The position numbers and the translations under genes were made by a program. A stretch of DNA of 9,127 bases from contig JAFAED010000091.1 of the NCBI GenBank assembly GCA_023424275.1, forward strand, positions 1 to 9,127, in the 5' to 3' direction. Position 1 is the stretch's first letter, and the number at the start of each line of letters is the position of its first letter. The notes under the pieces are model-generated. The model was not told the origin of the DNA, searched no databases, and saw only the letters and a program-made list of their open reading frames with translations. The DNA comes from Pseudomonadota bacterium (lineage in GTDB: Bacteria; Pseudomonadota; Alphaproteobacteria; Sphingomonadales; Sphingomonadaceae). This document shows, in pieces, positions 1 through 6,687 of the stretch.

Positions 1-621
1 GGTGAAGAGGATCGTCGCGAGATCATCGCCGGTGAGCACCGGCAAGACCGTCTCGGCGCCGCCACCCGCACTCGTGATCGGCGCGATGGCCTCGTCGATC
101 GGCCTGGTGATATCGAGCGTGATGATCTTCGCGCCGTGACTGACGCCCGGTTCCTCGAGCCGCGCGGCCCGCTGGACGTCGGCGATGACCAGCTTCGCCT
201 CCGCATCCTCGATCCCCGCTGCCAGCTCGCCGCCCTGCCACCAGCCGTTGAGCAAGGTCGCACAGCCGCCCGCGATCAGCACGCCGAGATAGGAGACGCA
301 CCAGGCGTTGGCGTTGCGCATCGCGATGCCGACACGGTCGCCGCGTTCGACGCCGTGCCCGTCGACAAGGGCAGCCGCGACCTTGCGCGCGGCAGCATAG
401 ACTTCTTTGAAGCTCAGCCGCTCGCCGCCCTCGACCAGAAAGGTTGCATCGCCATGCTGCGCACAAAAAAACGCGAGATAGTCGGCCAGATTCGTCGGCG
501 CGTTGGTGATGAAGGGCAGTTGCTGGCCAAAGCGTTCGACGGTCCCGACCTGGATCGGTCCGCCCGGACCCGTGATCAGATTATAGGCGGCTTCCAGGCG
601 CAAATCGAGCGCAGATGGCAT
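1..621 (-). CDS. Acyl-CoA synthetase-like AMP-binding enzyme, N-terminal part
   Basis: This is the first 207 codons of a class I adenylate-forming enzyme (acyl-CoA synthetase/AMP-ligase superfamily), running off the left edge of the window. Family members activate a carboxylic acid with ATP to an acyl-adenylate and pass it to CoA; the substrate cannot be read here. Visible features are the N-terminal core with [14 protein letters not shown] (residues 61-74), the family-typical [14 protein letters not shown] (94-107) and [18 protein letters not shown] (111-128). The visible part stops at [11 protein letters not shown] (197-207), exactly where the Thr/Ser/Gly-rich AMP-binding P-loop is expected next. 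The ATG at 621 is preceded by an AGGAGAG ribosome site with suitable spacing, and the protein begins [18 protein letters not shown]7 run on the coding strand (465-471) lies in frame. It is transcribed divergently from lgt. The family call is firm; the specific acid is unknown. Confidence 0.88.
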   Translation of the reverse strand, partial: MPSALDLRLEAAYNLITGPGGPIQVGTVERFGQQLPFITNAPTNLADYLAFFCAQHGDATFLVEGGERLSFKEVYAAARKVAAALVDGHGVERGDRVGIAMRNANAWCVSYLGVLIAGGCATLLNGWWQGGELAAGIEDAEAKLVIADVQRAARLEEPGVSHGAKIITLDITRPIDEAIAPITSAGGGAETVLPVLTGDDLATILFT

Positions 622-628
622 CTTCTAT

Positions 629-635
629 CTCTCCT
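629..635 (-). promoter_or_regulatory. Ribosome binding site of the acyl-CoA synthetase gene
   Basis: Read on the minus strand this is AGGAGAG, a near-consensus Shine-Dalgarno sequence ending 7 bases before the ATG at 621. It fixes the start of the minus-strand gene, and it shows that the ATG at 615 on the plus strand, which would extend lgt into this gene, is an unlikely start. Confidence 0.65.
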
Positions 636-698
636 CTTGGTCTCGCTCGCCTAACCCCTTATGGGGAGGCCTCTCCTGGGGAAGGACAGCGCGACGAT

Positions 699-1574
699 AT
701 GTTTCTTTTTGCAACCTTAGCCGAAGCAACGCAATATGTGAACTTCCACGATCTGATGGGCGAAAACTCGGAGATCGCGTTCAGCGTGTTCGGTTTGCCT
801 ATCCGCTGGTATGCGCTTGCCTATCTCGCCGGAATTTTCGTCGGCTACTGGTATCTCTTGAAGCTGATCGCGCAGCCCGGCGCGCCGATGGCGCGGCGCC
901 ATGCCGACGATATGATCTTTTATGCGATGCTTGGGATCATCCTTGGCGGCCGGCTCGGCTATGTGCTCTTCTACAATCTTGGAAATTACGTCCAGAAGCC
1001 GCTCGAAATCTTCAAATTGTGGGACGGCGGCATGTCGCTCCACGGCGGCGTCATCGGCGTGCTGATCGCGATCTGGTATGTGACGAAGAAGGAAAAGCTC
1101 AGTTTCCTGCGTTTCTGCGACTATGTCGCCTGCGTCGTCCCTTTCGGCCTTTTCTTCGGCCGCCTCGCCAATTTCGTGAATGGCGAGCTGTGGGGCCGCG
1201 CAACGACGGTGCCGTGGGCGATCATCTTTCCCGATAGCGGTACGATGGATCCGCGCCACCCGAGCCAGCTCTACGAAGCGGGCCTCGAAGGTGTCGTGAT
1301 GATGGCGATCCTCGCCTTCTTCTTCTGGCGCACCGACGCACGCTACAAACCCGGCTTCCTGTTCGGCATGGCCGCGATCATTTATGGCCTCAGCCGCTTT
1401 GCGGTCGAGTTCGTCCGCGAACCCGACGTCCAACTCGGTACGCTGTCGTGGGGCCTGACGATGGGGCAGACACTCACTGTGCCGATGCTGATCGGCGGTA
1501 TCTGGCTGGTCGCCACCGCGAAGGGCCGCCGCAAGCGGATCGAACCGGTCGCCGGACTCGACAGCGTTGCGTGA
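699..1574 (+). CDS. lgt: Prolipoprotein diacylglyceryl transferase (Lgt)
   Basis: Lgt is the inner-membrane enzyme that moves the diacylglyceryl group of phosphatidylglycerol onto the lipobox cysteine of prolipoproteins, the first step of lipoprotein maturation. The 291-residue product has the usual family length and several hydrophobic membrane segments. Diagnostic motifs are present: LHGGVIG with the His at 115 (E. coli H103), the Lgt signature [14 protein letters not shown] at 154-167 (R155 and N158 match E. coli R143 and N146), and [10 protein letters not shown] at 229-238, where Y229, R233 and E237 match E. coli Y235, R239 and E243. I chose the ATG at 699 because the protein then begins [10 protein letters not shown] and a GGGGAAGGA purine run ends 12 bases upstream. 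An ATG at 615 in the same frame would overlap the divergent gene and add 28 non-conserved residues. The N-terminal codons are AT-richer than the rest. It is the first gene of a probable five-gene operon. Confidence 0.96.
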   Translation: MFLFATLAEATQYVNFHDLMGENSEIAFSVFGLPIRWYALAYLAGIFVGYWYLLKLIAQPGAPMARRHADDMIFYAMLGIILGGRLGYVLFYNLGNYVQKPLEIFKLWDGGMSLHGGVIGVLIAIWYVTKKEKLSFLRFCDYVACVVPFGLFFGRLANFVNGELWGRATTVPWAIIFPDSGTMDPRHPSQLYEAGLEGVVMMAILAFFFWRTDARYKPGFLFGMAAIIYGLSRFAVEFVREPDVQLGTLSWGLTMGQTLTVPMLIGGIWLVATAKGRRKRIEPVAGLDSVA

Positions 1575-2631
1575 CGGCCCACCGACCCCGGATGAATTGA
1601 TAAGCGAAATCGCCGCAGCGCGGCCGACGACGATCGCCGATTACATGGCGGCCGCGAACGGCCATTATTATGCAACGCGTGATCCACTCGGCGCCGCGGG
1701 TGATTTCACCACCGCGCCCGAAATCAGCCAGATGTTCGGCGAGATGATCGGCATCTGGATCGCCGACCTCTGGTCCCGCGCGGGTAGCCTAGCGTTTCGC
1801 TATGTCGAACTCGGGCCCGGCCGCGGCACGCTTGCCGCCGACGCGCTGCGCACCATGGCGCGCTTCGGCTGCACGCCGCTGGGCGTCGATCTGGTCGAGA
1901 CGAGCCCGACGTTGCGCGCGGCGCAGCTGACGCGCGTCCCCACTGCCGAGCATCATGATGAGGTCGACGCGCTGCCCGGCGATGCACCGCTGATCATCGT
2001 CGCGAACGAGTTTTTCGACGCGTTGCCGATCCATCAATATATCCGCACCATCGATGGCTGGCGCGAGCGTATGGTTGAGCGGTGCGGTGGCGTGCTGACG
2101 CCGGTCGCGGGCGCCGTCCCGGCCGACGATGCCATACCCGCTTCGCTGCGAAGCGAACCCGAAGGCACGATCGTCGAAACCACGCCCGTCTCGGCCGCGA
2201 TCATTCAGCGCCTTGCCTTTCGGCTTGCGCGCCAAGGCGGCGCGATGCTCGCGGTCGACTATGGCTATGCCGGCCCCGCCGCGGGCGACACGTTGCAGGC
2301 GGTGAAGGCGCACCGCTTCGTCGATCCCTTCGCCGATCCCGGCGAAGTCGATCTGACAGCGCATGTCGATTTCACCGCGCTTGCCCACGCAGCGCAGAGC
2401 GCGGGCGTGGCTGCCACCTCGCTCGCGACGCAAGGCGAATGGCTACGAAGGCTCGGCATCGATGCACGGCTTCAGTCGCTCGCCGCTGGGGCGCCGGATC
2501 GCGCCGGGGAATTAAGGGGCCAGCGCGACCGCCTGGTCGAACCGCGCGAGATGGGCGATTTGTTCAAGGCGATGGCCTTTACCGCGCCGCGCTGGCCCAC
2601 ACCCGCAGGTTTCACAGGAGACGCCGCATGA
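1567..2631 (+). CDS. MidA/NDUFAF7-family class I SAM-dependent methyltransferase
   Basis: This 354-residue protein belongs to the MidA family (COG1565, formerly DUF185). Its mitochondrial member NDUFAF7 dimethylates an arginine of a complex I subunit; the bacterial substrate is not established, so a role in respiratory complex assembly is inference. Family motifs seen: [20 protein letters not shown] (residues 32-51), the FGEMIG helix (57-62), the SAM-binding glycine loop ELGPGRGTL (81-89) and [14 protein letters not shown] (145-158). Length is normal for the family. The likely start is TTG at 1567, which overlaps the lgt stop by 8 bases and has only a poor ribosome site, consistent with translational coupling to lgt. 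Another in-frame TTG at 1597 (DE-LISEI) cannot be excluded. The stop overlaps the ATG of the next gene. Confidence 0.9.
   Translation: MRDGPPTPDELISEIAAARPTTIADYMAAANGHYYATRDPLGAAGDFTTAPEISQMFGEMIGIWIADLWSRAGSLAFRYVELGPGRGTLAADALRTMARFGCTPLGVDLVETSPTLRAAQLTRVPTAEHHDEVDALPGDAPLIIVANEFFDALPIHQYIRTIDGWRERMVERCGGVLTPVAGAVPADDAIPASLRSEPEGTIVETTPVSAAIIQRLAFRLARQGGAMLAVDYGYAGPAAGDTLQAVKAHRFVDPFADPGEVDLTAHVDFTALAHAAQSAGVAATSLATQGEWLRRLGIDARLQSLAAGAPDRAGELRGQRDRLVEPREMGDLFKAMAFTAPRWPTPAGFTGDAA
2616..2620 (+). promoter_or_regulatory. Ribosome binding site of the GNAT gene
   Basis: AGGAG lies inside the last codons of the methyltransferase gene, 7 bases before the ATG at 2628. It decides the start of the acetyltransferase. 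The same frame is open upstream to 2082, but that stretch is an out-of-frame reading of the methyltransferase gene. Confidence 0.7.
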
Positions 2632-3146
2632 CCGCCATCCAGATGGCTCAGCCCGCCGATGCAGAGGCGATCGCCGCCTTTGCCAACGGGTCGTTCACCC
2701 ACACATTCGGGCATATCTATGACCCCGCCGACCTTACGACTTTCCTCGCCGGCTGGAATCCGCCCGACCGCGTGCGCGCGCAGATCGCCAGCGACGATCA
2801 TGACATTGCGATGGTACGCGATGGGAAGGGTGCGATCCTCGGCTATATCAAGATGGGCCCGGTCGATTTCGAGCTGCCCCCCGAGCAGCCGACCGAAGAT
2901 GCCGTCGAGCTGCACCAGCTCTATGTCGCCGAAGCCGCCAAAGGCACGGGCGTCGCGGTCGCGCTGATGGAATGGGGCATCGCCTGGGCGCGCGAGCGGG
3001 CGTCGATCCTCTACCTCACCGTCTTTACCGAGAATGACCGCGCGCAGGCCTTTTACCGCCGCTACGGTTTCTACGATGTCGGCCGCAACGAATTCCGCGT
3101 CGGCAACCACATCGACGAAGACCGTTTCTTCAGGCTCGACCTGTGA
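2628..3146 (+). CDS. PaiA-like GNAT family N-acetyltransferase
   Basis: This 172-residue protein is a single-domain GNAT acetyltransferase, which moves an acetyl group from acetyl-CoA to an amine. Motif A reads ELHQLYV (94-100) followed by AKGTGVAVALME (104-115), where K105-x-x-G108-x-A110 stands for the usual Q/R-x-x-G-x-G/A pyrophosphate loop. Motif B is TVFTENDRAQAFYRRYGF (131-148). The tail, VGRNEFRVGNHIDEDRFFRLDL, resembles that of the PaiA polyamine acetyltransferase group (pattern vG..xF.xG....D..xxL), so a small polyamine or similar amine is a possible substrate; this is inference from remembered family patterns. The gene overlaps the methyltransferase stop (ATGA) and its own stop overlaps the GTG of pgeF (GTGA), so all three should be co-translated. 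No membrane segment or signal peptide is visible, so it is cytoplasmic. Confidence 0.88.
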   Translation: MTAIQMAQPADAEAIAAFANGSFTHTFGHIYDPADLTTFLAGWNPPDRVRAQIASDDHDIAMVRDGKGAILGYIKMGPVDFELPPEQPTEDAVELHQLYVAEAAKGTGVAVALMEWGIAWARERASILYLTVFTENDRAQAFYRRYGFYDVGRNEFRVGNHIDEDRFFRLDL

Positions 3147-3910
3147 CCGCGCCCTTCGTCACCGCCGCGCCGCTGGACGGCGTTCCGCACGGATTTTTCG
3201 GCCGCCGCGGTGGGGTATCTGCGGGCGAGCTCGCCTCGCTCAACTGCGGCCTCGGTTCGGGCGACGATCCAGCGCTGATCGCCGAGAACCGCCAGCGCGT
3301 GGCCGACGCGGTGCTTCCGGGAGCAGCGCTGACCGGTCTCTATCAGATCCACGGCAATCGCTGCGTGATCGTCGACGGCGAAACCGACCTCGCCGCGCGG
3401 CCCGAGGCCGATGCGCTCGCGACGCGGACGCCCGGCATATTGCTCGGCATATTGACCGCCGATTGCGTCCCGCTGCTGTTCGCCGACCGCGAGGCCGGCG
3501 TCGTCGGCGCGGCGCATGCAGGGTGGAAGGGCGCGATCTCCGGCGTCACCGACGCGACGCTCGAGGCGATGGAAAGCCTGGGCGCAAGCCGCGCCAACAT
3601 GACTGCCGCGATCGGGCCGTGCATCGGCCGCGCCTCCTACGAGGTCGACGACGGCTTTGTGCAGCGCTTCCTCACCGACGATCACTCGAACGAACGCTTC
3701 TTCGCCGCAGGTAAGCCCGGCCATGCGATGTTCGACATCGCCGCTTATGTCGCTGCGCGGCTCGCCGCCGCAGGCGTCACGCGAATTGCCATCGGCGGAC
3801 AGGACACCTATGCCGAGGTCGAGGATTATTTCAGCTATCGCCGCGCGTGCCACAAAGGGGAAAATACCTATGGCCGCCAGCTATCGGTGATCGGACTGGC
3901 GGGAGGATAA
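3143..3910 (+). CDS. pgeF: Peptidoglycan editing factor PgeF (laccase domain, YfiH/YlmD type)
   Basis: PgeF belongs to the multi-copper polyphenol oxidoreductase (laccase-domain) family, whose members help keep non-native amino acids such as serine out of the first position of the peptidoglycan stem peptide. The 255-residue product shows the metal-site motifs in order: YQIHGN (67-72, H70), LTADCVPLLF (104-113, C108) and AAHAGWKGAISG (123-134, H125). These are followed by AIGPCIGRASYEV (156-168) and the C-terminal DYFSYRR...NTYGRQLSVIGL (228-252). It starts with GTG at 3143, overlapping the acetyltransferase stop by four bases (GTGA) with no other good start nearby; the first residues, MTAPFVTAAPLDGVPHGFFG, fit the family start. 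No export signal is seen. Its place in one operon with lgt suits an envelope-maintenance role. Confidence 0.93.
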   Translation: MTAPFVTAAPLDGVPHGFFGRRGGVSAGELASLNCGLGSGDDPALIAENRQRVADAVLPGAALTGLYQIHGNRCVIVDGETDLAARPEADALATRTPGILLGILTADCVPLLFADREAGVVGAAHAGWKGAISGVTDATLEAMESLGASRANMTAAIGPCIGRASYEVDDGFVQRFLTDDHSNERFFAAGKPGHAMFDIAAYVAARLAAAGVTRIAIGGQDTYAEVEDYFSYRRACHKGENTYGRQLSVIGLAGG

Positions 3911-3918
3911 GAGGCAAG

Positions 3919-5325
3919 ATGACGCGAACGCGCTGGTTGGGATTGATTGGCGGGCTCGTCGTCTTTGCTATCATGCTCCTAGCTCCCGCGCCCGCGGGCA
4001 TGGAGCCCACCGCGTGGCGCGTCGCGGCGCTGACCGTGCTGATGGCAATCTGGTGGATGACCGAGGCGCTGCCGCTGACCGTCACCGCGCTCCTGCCCTT
4101 CCTGACCGTACCCGCCTTTGGCGTCATGGACGCCAATGCGATCGCGAAGGAATATTATTCGCCGATCCTCTTCCTGATCCTCGGCGGCGCCTTCCTCGCG
4201 CTGGCGATCGAGCGCGTCGGCCTGCACCGAAGGCTGGCGCTCGCATTGCTCAAGCGCGCTTCACCGACCGCATCGGGCCTGCTCTTTGCCTTCATGGCGG
4301 CAACGGCGCTGCTCAGTATGTTCATCTCGAACACATCGACTGCGCTGATCATGATCCCGATCGCGCTCGCGGTCGTCCGTGCGGGCGGGGTGCAGGAGGG
4401 CGAGACCGAAGGGTTCGCCGGCGCGGTGATGATGGGAATCGCCTTTGCCGCGTCGCTCGGCGGGCTCGGTACGCTCGTCGGCAGCCCCACCAATGCCATT
4501 GCGGCCGGGCTCATCGAAAAGGCGCTCGACCTGCGCATCTCCTTCCTCGACTGGGCAATCTATGGCGTGCCGATCGTGCTGCTGTCCGTTCCGATCGCCA
4601 TGTGGATACTCGCGCGCGTCCAGCGGCTTGCCGACCATCCCTTTGACGGAACGGCGGCTGCCACGGCGCTCGGCAATCAGGCGATCTGGTCGACCGCCGA
4701 AAGGCGCGTCGTTCCGATCTTCCTGCTCGTGCTCATCGCGTGGATCGCGCAGCCCTGGCTCGAGCCGATGTTGCCGAAGGGTGCGCTGACCGACGGCACG
4801 ATCGCGGTTGCCGGCAGCTTGCTGCTCTTCATCCTGCCCGACGGCACCGGTCGCCCGCTGCTGCTCTGGAAAGAGGCCGACCGCGCACCATGGGGCGTCA
4901 TCATGATGTTCGGCGGCGGACTCGCGCTGGCCGCCGCGATCACCGCAAGCGGACTGGCCGCATGGCTCGGTGCGGTGCTGGCGCCGCTCGGCAGCGTGCC
5001 GACGATCCTGCTCGCGGCAACCATCGTCGCGCTCACCATCCTGATCACCGAATTTGCCAGCAATGTCGCGACCGCGAGCGGCATCATGCCCGTTCTCGCG
5101 GCGCTGATCGCTGCCACGGGCGTCGATCCGATCCTGCTCGCGCTACCCGTCGCGATGGCGGCAAGCTGGGGCTTCATGCTGCCGTCGGGGACCGGCCCCA
5201 ACGCGCTTGCCTGGGCGACCGGCCATATCGCGCTTCCGCGCATATTGAAGGCGGGGCTCGGGCTCGACATCATCGGTGTCCCGCTGCTGATCGGGGTGAT
5301 CTGGGCCATCGCCATGATCGGATGA
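3919..5325 (+). CDS. DASS/SLC13-family anion (dicarboxylate or sulfate-type) transporter
   Basis: This 468-residue, strongly hydrophobic protein is a divalent-anion:Na+ symporter family (SLC13/INDY) membrane transporter. Landmarks are WWMTEALPL (45-53), the first re-entrant hairpin FISNTSTALI (135-144) with a canonical SNT at 137-139, the GSPTNAIAAG loop (188-197), the second hairpin EFASNVATASG (378-388), where the SNT motif has become SNV, and PSGTGPNALAWATGHI (422-437). In VcINDY the two SNT motifs bind sodium and substrate, so coupling ion and substrate are open here; citrate, succinate-type dicarboxylates and sulfate are all possible. I chose the ATG at 3919, 8 bases after the pgeF stop, with GGAGG at 3902-3906 and AGAGG at 3910-3914 just upstream. 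The frame is open back to 3847, but that part lies inside pgeF. It is the last gene of the lgt operon. Confidence 0.9.
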   Translation: MTRTRWLGLIGGLVVFAIMLLAPAPAGMEPTAWRVAALTVLMAIWWMTEALPLTVTALLPFLTVPAFGVMDANAIAKEYYSPILFLILGGAFLALAIERVGLHRRLALALLKRASPTASGLLFAFMAATALLSMFISNTSTALIMIPIALAVVRAGGVQEGETEGFAGAVMMGIAFAASLGGLGTLVGSPTNAIAAGLIEKALDLRISFLDWAIYGVPIVLLSVPIAMWILARVQRLADHPFDGTAAATALGNQAIWSTAERRVVPIFLLVLIAWIAQPWLEPMLPKGALTDGTIAVAGSLLLFILPDGTGRPLLLWKEADRAPWGVIMMFGGGLALAAAITASGLAAWLGAVLAPLGSVPTILLAATIVALTILITEFASNVATASGIMPVLAALIAATGVDPILLALPVAMAASWGFMLPSGTGPNALAWATGHIALPRILKAGLGLDIIGVPLLIGVIWAIAMIG

Positions 5326-5337
5326 CCCGCGCAATAT

Positions 5338-5353
5338 AGTTTCAAACGAAACT
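5338..5353. promoter_or_regulatory. Perfect inverted repeat, candidate operator
   Basis: AGTTTC-AAAC-GAAACT is a 6-base perfect inverted repeat with a 4-base centre, standing out as AT-rich in a GC-rich setting. It covers the place where the -35 element of the candidate promoter for the PLP enzyme gene would lie, as expected for a repressor site. No T-run follows, so it does not look like a terminator of the transporter gene. No regulator is encoded nearby, and the protein that would bind is unknown. Confidence 0.35.
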
Positions 5354-5367
5354 TGGCGCGCTATAAG
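5340..5367 (+). promoter_or_regulatory. Candidate promoter of the PLP enzyme gene
   Basis: TATAAG at 5362-5367 matches a sigma-70 -10 box in five of six bases. The sequence 16 bases upstream, TTTCAA at 5340-5345, is only a weak -35. Transcription would begin near 5374, leaving about 20 bases before the ATG with a strong ribosome site. Such an AT-rich block directly after the transporter stop suggests the PLP gene has its own promoter rather than relying on read-through. Confidence 0.4.
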
Positions 5368-5380
5368 GGCCGCAACACTC

Positions 5381-5386
5381 AAGGAG
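5381..5386 (+). promoter_or_regulatory. Ribosome binding site of the PLP enzyme gene
   Basis: AAGGAG ends 8 bases before the ATG at 5395, a strong Shine-Dalgarno site at ideal spacing. It selects this start over the upstream in-frame TTG at 5353, which falls in the candidate promoter, and over the second ATG at 5401. Confidence 0.7.
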
Positions 5387-5394
5387 CATCCCCC

Positions 5395-6687
5395 ATGGCC
5401 ATGCGCGGCAAACCCAAGACGAACACAAAGAAAATCGGCGATCGCGACCTAAACCCCGCCACGCTGATGATGGGACTCGGCTATGACCCCATGCTCTCCG
5501 AAGGCTCGCTAAAGCCGCCGATCTTCCTGACCTCGACCTTCGCCTTCGAAAGCGCCGCAGCGGGCAAGCGCTTCTTTGAACATATTACCGGCAAGCGCGA
5601 AGGGCCGGCCGACGGTCTTGTCTATTCGCGCTTCAACGGCCCGAACCAGGAAATCCTCGAAGACCGCCTCGCGGTCTGGGACGACGCCGACGACAGTCTC
5701 GTCTTCTCCAGCGGCATGTCGGCGATCGCAACCTTGCTCCTCGCGCTCGTCGGCCAGAATGACGTCATCGTCCATTCGGGCCCGCTCTACGCCGCGACCG
5801 AAACCTTGATCGCACGCATCCTGTCGCGCTTCGGGGTCAGCTTCCTCGACTTCCCTGCCGGCGCGACGCGCGCGGAAATCGACGATATTCTCGCCCGCGC
5901 GCAGACGCTCGCCACGGAAAAGGGCGGCAAGGTCGCGCTCGTATATCTCGAGAGCCCGGCGAACCCGACCAACGCGCTCGTCGATGTCGAGGCGGTGCGC
6001 GCCGCGCGCGATGCCGCCTTCCCGGGCGAACAGAAGCCCGCGATCGCGATCGACAACACCTTCCTCGGCCCGCTGTGGCAGAAACCGATCAGGCAGGGCG
6101 CCGAACTCGTCGTCTACAGCCTCACCAAATATGCCGGCGGCCATTCGGACCTCGTCGCGGGCGGCGTGTCGGGCGACCAGAAGCTCCTCAACATCATCCG
6201 GCCGATGCGCAACACGATCGGCACGATCTGCGACCCCAACACCGCATGGATGCTGCTGCGCAGCCTCGAAACGCTCGAACTGCGGATGAGCCGCGCGGGC
6301 GAAAATGCGCTGAAGGTCTGCACGTACCTCCGCGATCATCCAAAGGTCGAGGGGCTCGGCTACCTCGGATTCATCCAGGATGCGCGGCAGAAGGATATTT
6401 ACGACCGCCACTGCACCGGCGCCGGATCGACCTTCTCGCTCTTCATCAAGGGCGGCGAGGAAGAGAGCTTCCGTTTCCTCGACGCGCTGAAGATCGCAAA
6501 GCTCGCGGTCAGCCTTGGCGGAACCGAGACGCTGGCGAGCCATCCTGCCGCGATGACGCATCTGTCGGTTCCCGAGGAGCGCAAGAAGGCGCTCGGCATC
6601 ACCGACAATCTGGTGCGTGTATCGATCGGCATCGAGGATCCCGACGATCTGATCGCCGACTTCGCGCAGGCGCTGGACGCGGTCTAA
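5395..6687 (+). CDS. Cystathionine gamma-synthase family PLP-dependent enzyme
   Basis: This 430-residue protein is a fold-type I PLP enzyme of the Cys/Met metabolism group, which includes cystathionine gamma-synthase, cystathionine lyases, O-acylhomoserine sulfhydrylase and methionine gamma-lyase. Seen in order: LVYSRFNGPN (75-84), with the Tyr/Arg pair that binds cofactor phosphate in the partner subunit; SSGMSA (105-110); LYAATETL (131-138), Y132 being the ring-stacking Tyr; YLESPANPT (184-192); AIDNTF (218-223), with D220 for the pyridine nitrogen; YSLTKYAGGHSD (241-252), with catalytic K245; LGGTETLASHPAAMTH (374-389); and VRVSIGIED (407-415), R408 being the likely carboxylate-binding Arg. 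The position matching the methionine gamma-lyase catalytic Cys (C116 of the P. putida enzyme) is A134, so a classic methionine gamma-lyase is unlikely. The exact reaction is unassigned. It appears to be transcribed alone. Confidence 0.9.
   Translation: MAMRGKPKTNTKKIGDRDLNPATLMMGLGYDPMLSEGSLKPPIFLTSTFAFESAAAGKRFFEHITGKREGPADGLVYSRFNGPNQEILEDRLAVWDDADDSLVFSSGMSAIATLLLALVGQNDVIVHSGPLYAATETLIARILSRFGVSFLDFPAGATRAEIDDILARAQTLATEKGGKVALVYLESPANPTNALVDVEAVRAARDAAFPGEQKPAIAIDNTFLGPLWQKPIRQGAELVVYSLTKYAGGHSDLVAGGVSGDQKLLNIIRPMRNTIGTICDPNTAWMLLRSLETLELRMSRAGENALKVCTYLRDHPKVEGLGYLGFIQDARQKDIYDRHCTGAGSTFSLFIKGGEEESFRFLDALKIAKLAVSLGGTETLASHPAAMTHLSVPEERKKALGITDNLVRVSIGIEDPDDLIADFAQALDAV

Noticed and set aside
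615..698. Upstream ATG at 615 as the start of lgt, giving 28 extra residues
   Set aside because: It overlaps the start codon and ribosome site of the divergent synthetase gene, and the added residues do not resemble an Lgt N-terminus. The ATG at 699 fits better.
717..1433. Long minus-strand open frame opposite lgt
   Set aside because: It lies wholly opposite lgt, whose motifs are unmistakable. Its composition is rich in charged residues with no recognisable domain, as expected for an antisense shadow in GC-rich DNA.
2082..2627. Open frame continuing upstream of the GNAT gene inside the methyltransferase gene
   Set aside because: The translation is Arg-rich and featureless, while the ATG at 2628 has AGGAG at good spacing and begins a standard GNAT.
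3433..3457. Short direct repeat GGCATATTG within pgeF
   Set aside because: It encodes the conserved GILLGIL segment just before TADC, so it reflects repeated residues rather than a repeat element.
3847..3918. In-frame extension of the transporter upstream to 3847
   Set aside because: It lies inside the conserved C-terminus of pgeF, and the ATG at 3919 sits right behind the pgeF stop with purine-rich upstream sequence.
5509..6561. 350-codon minus-strand open frame opposite the PLP enzyme gene
   Set aside because: The plus strand encodes a complete enzyme with all catalytic motifs. The minus-strand translation is dominated by Arg, Ala, Glu and Asp and has no family features.
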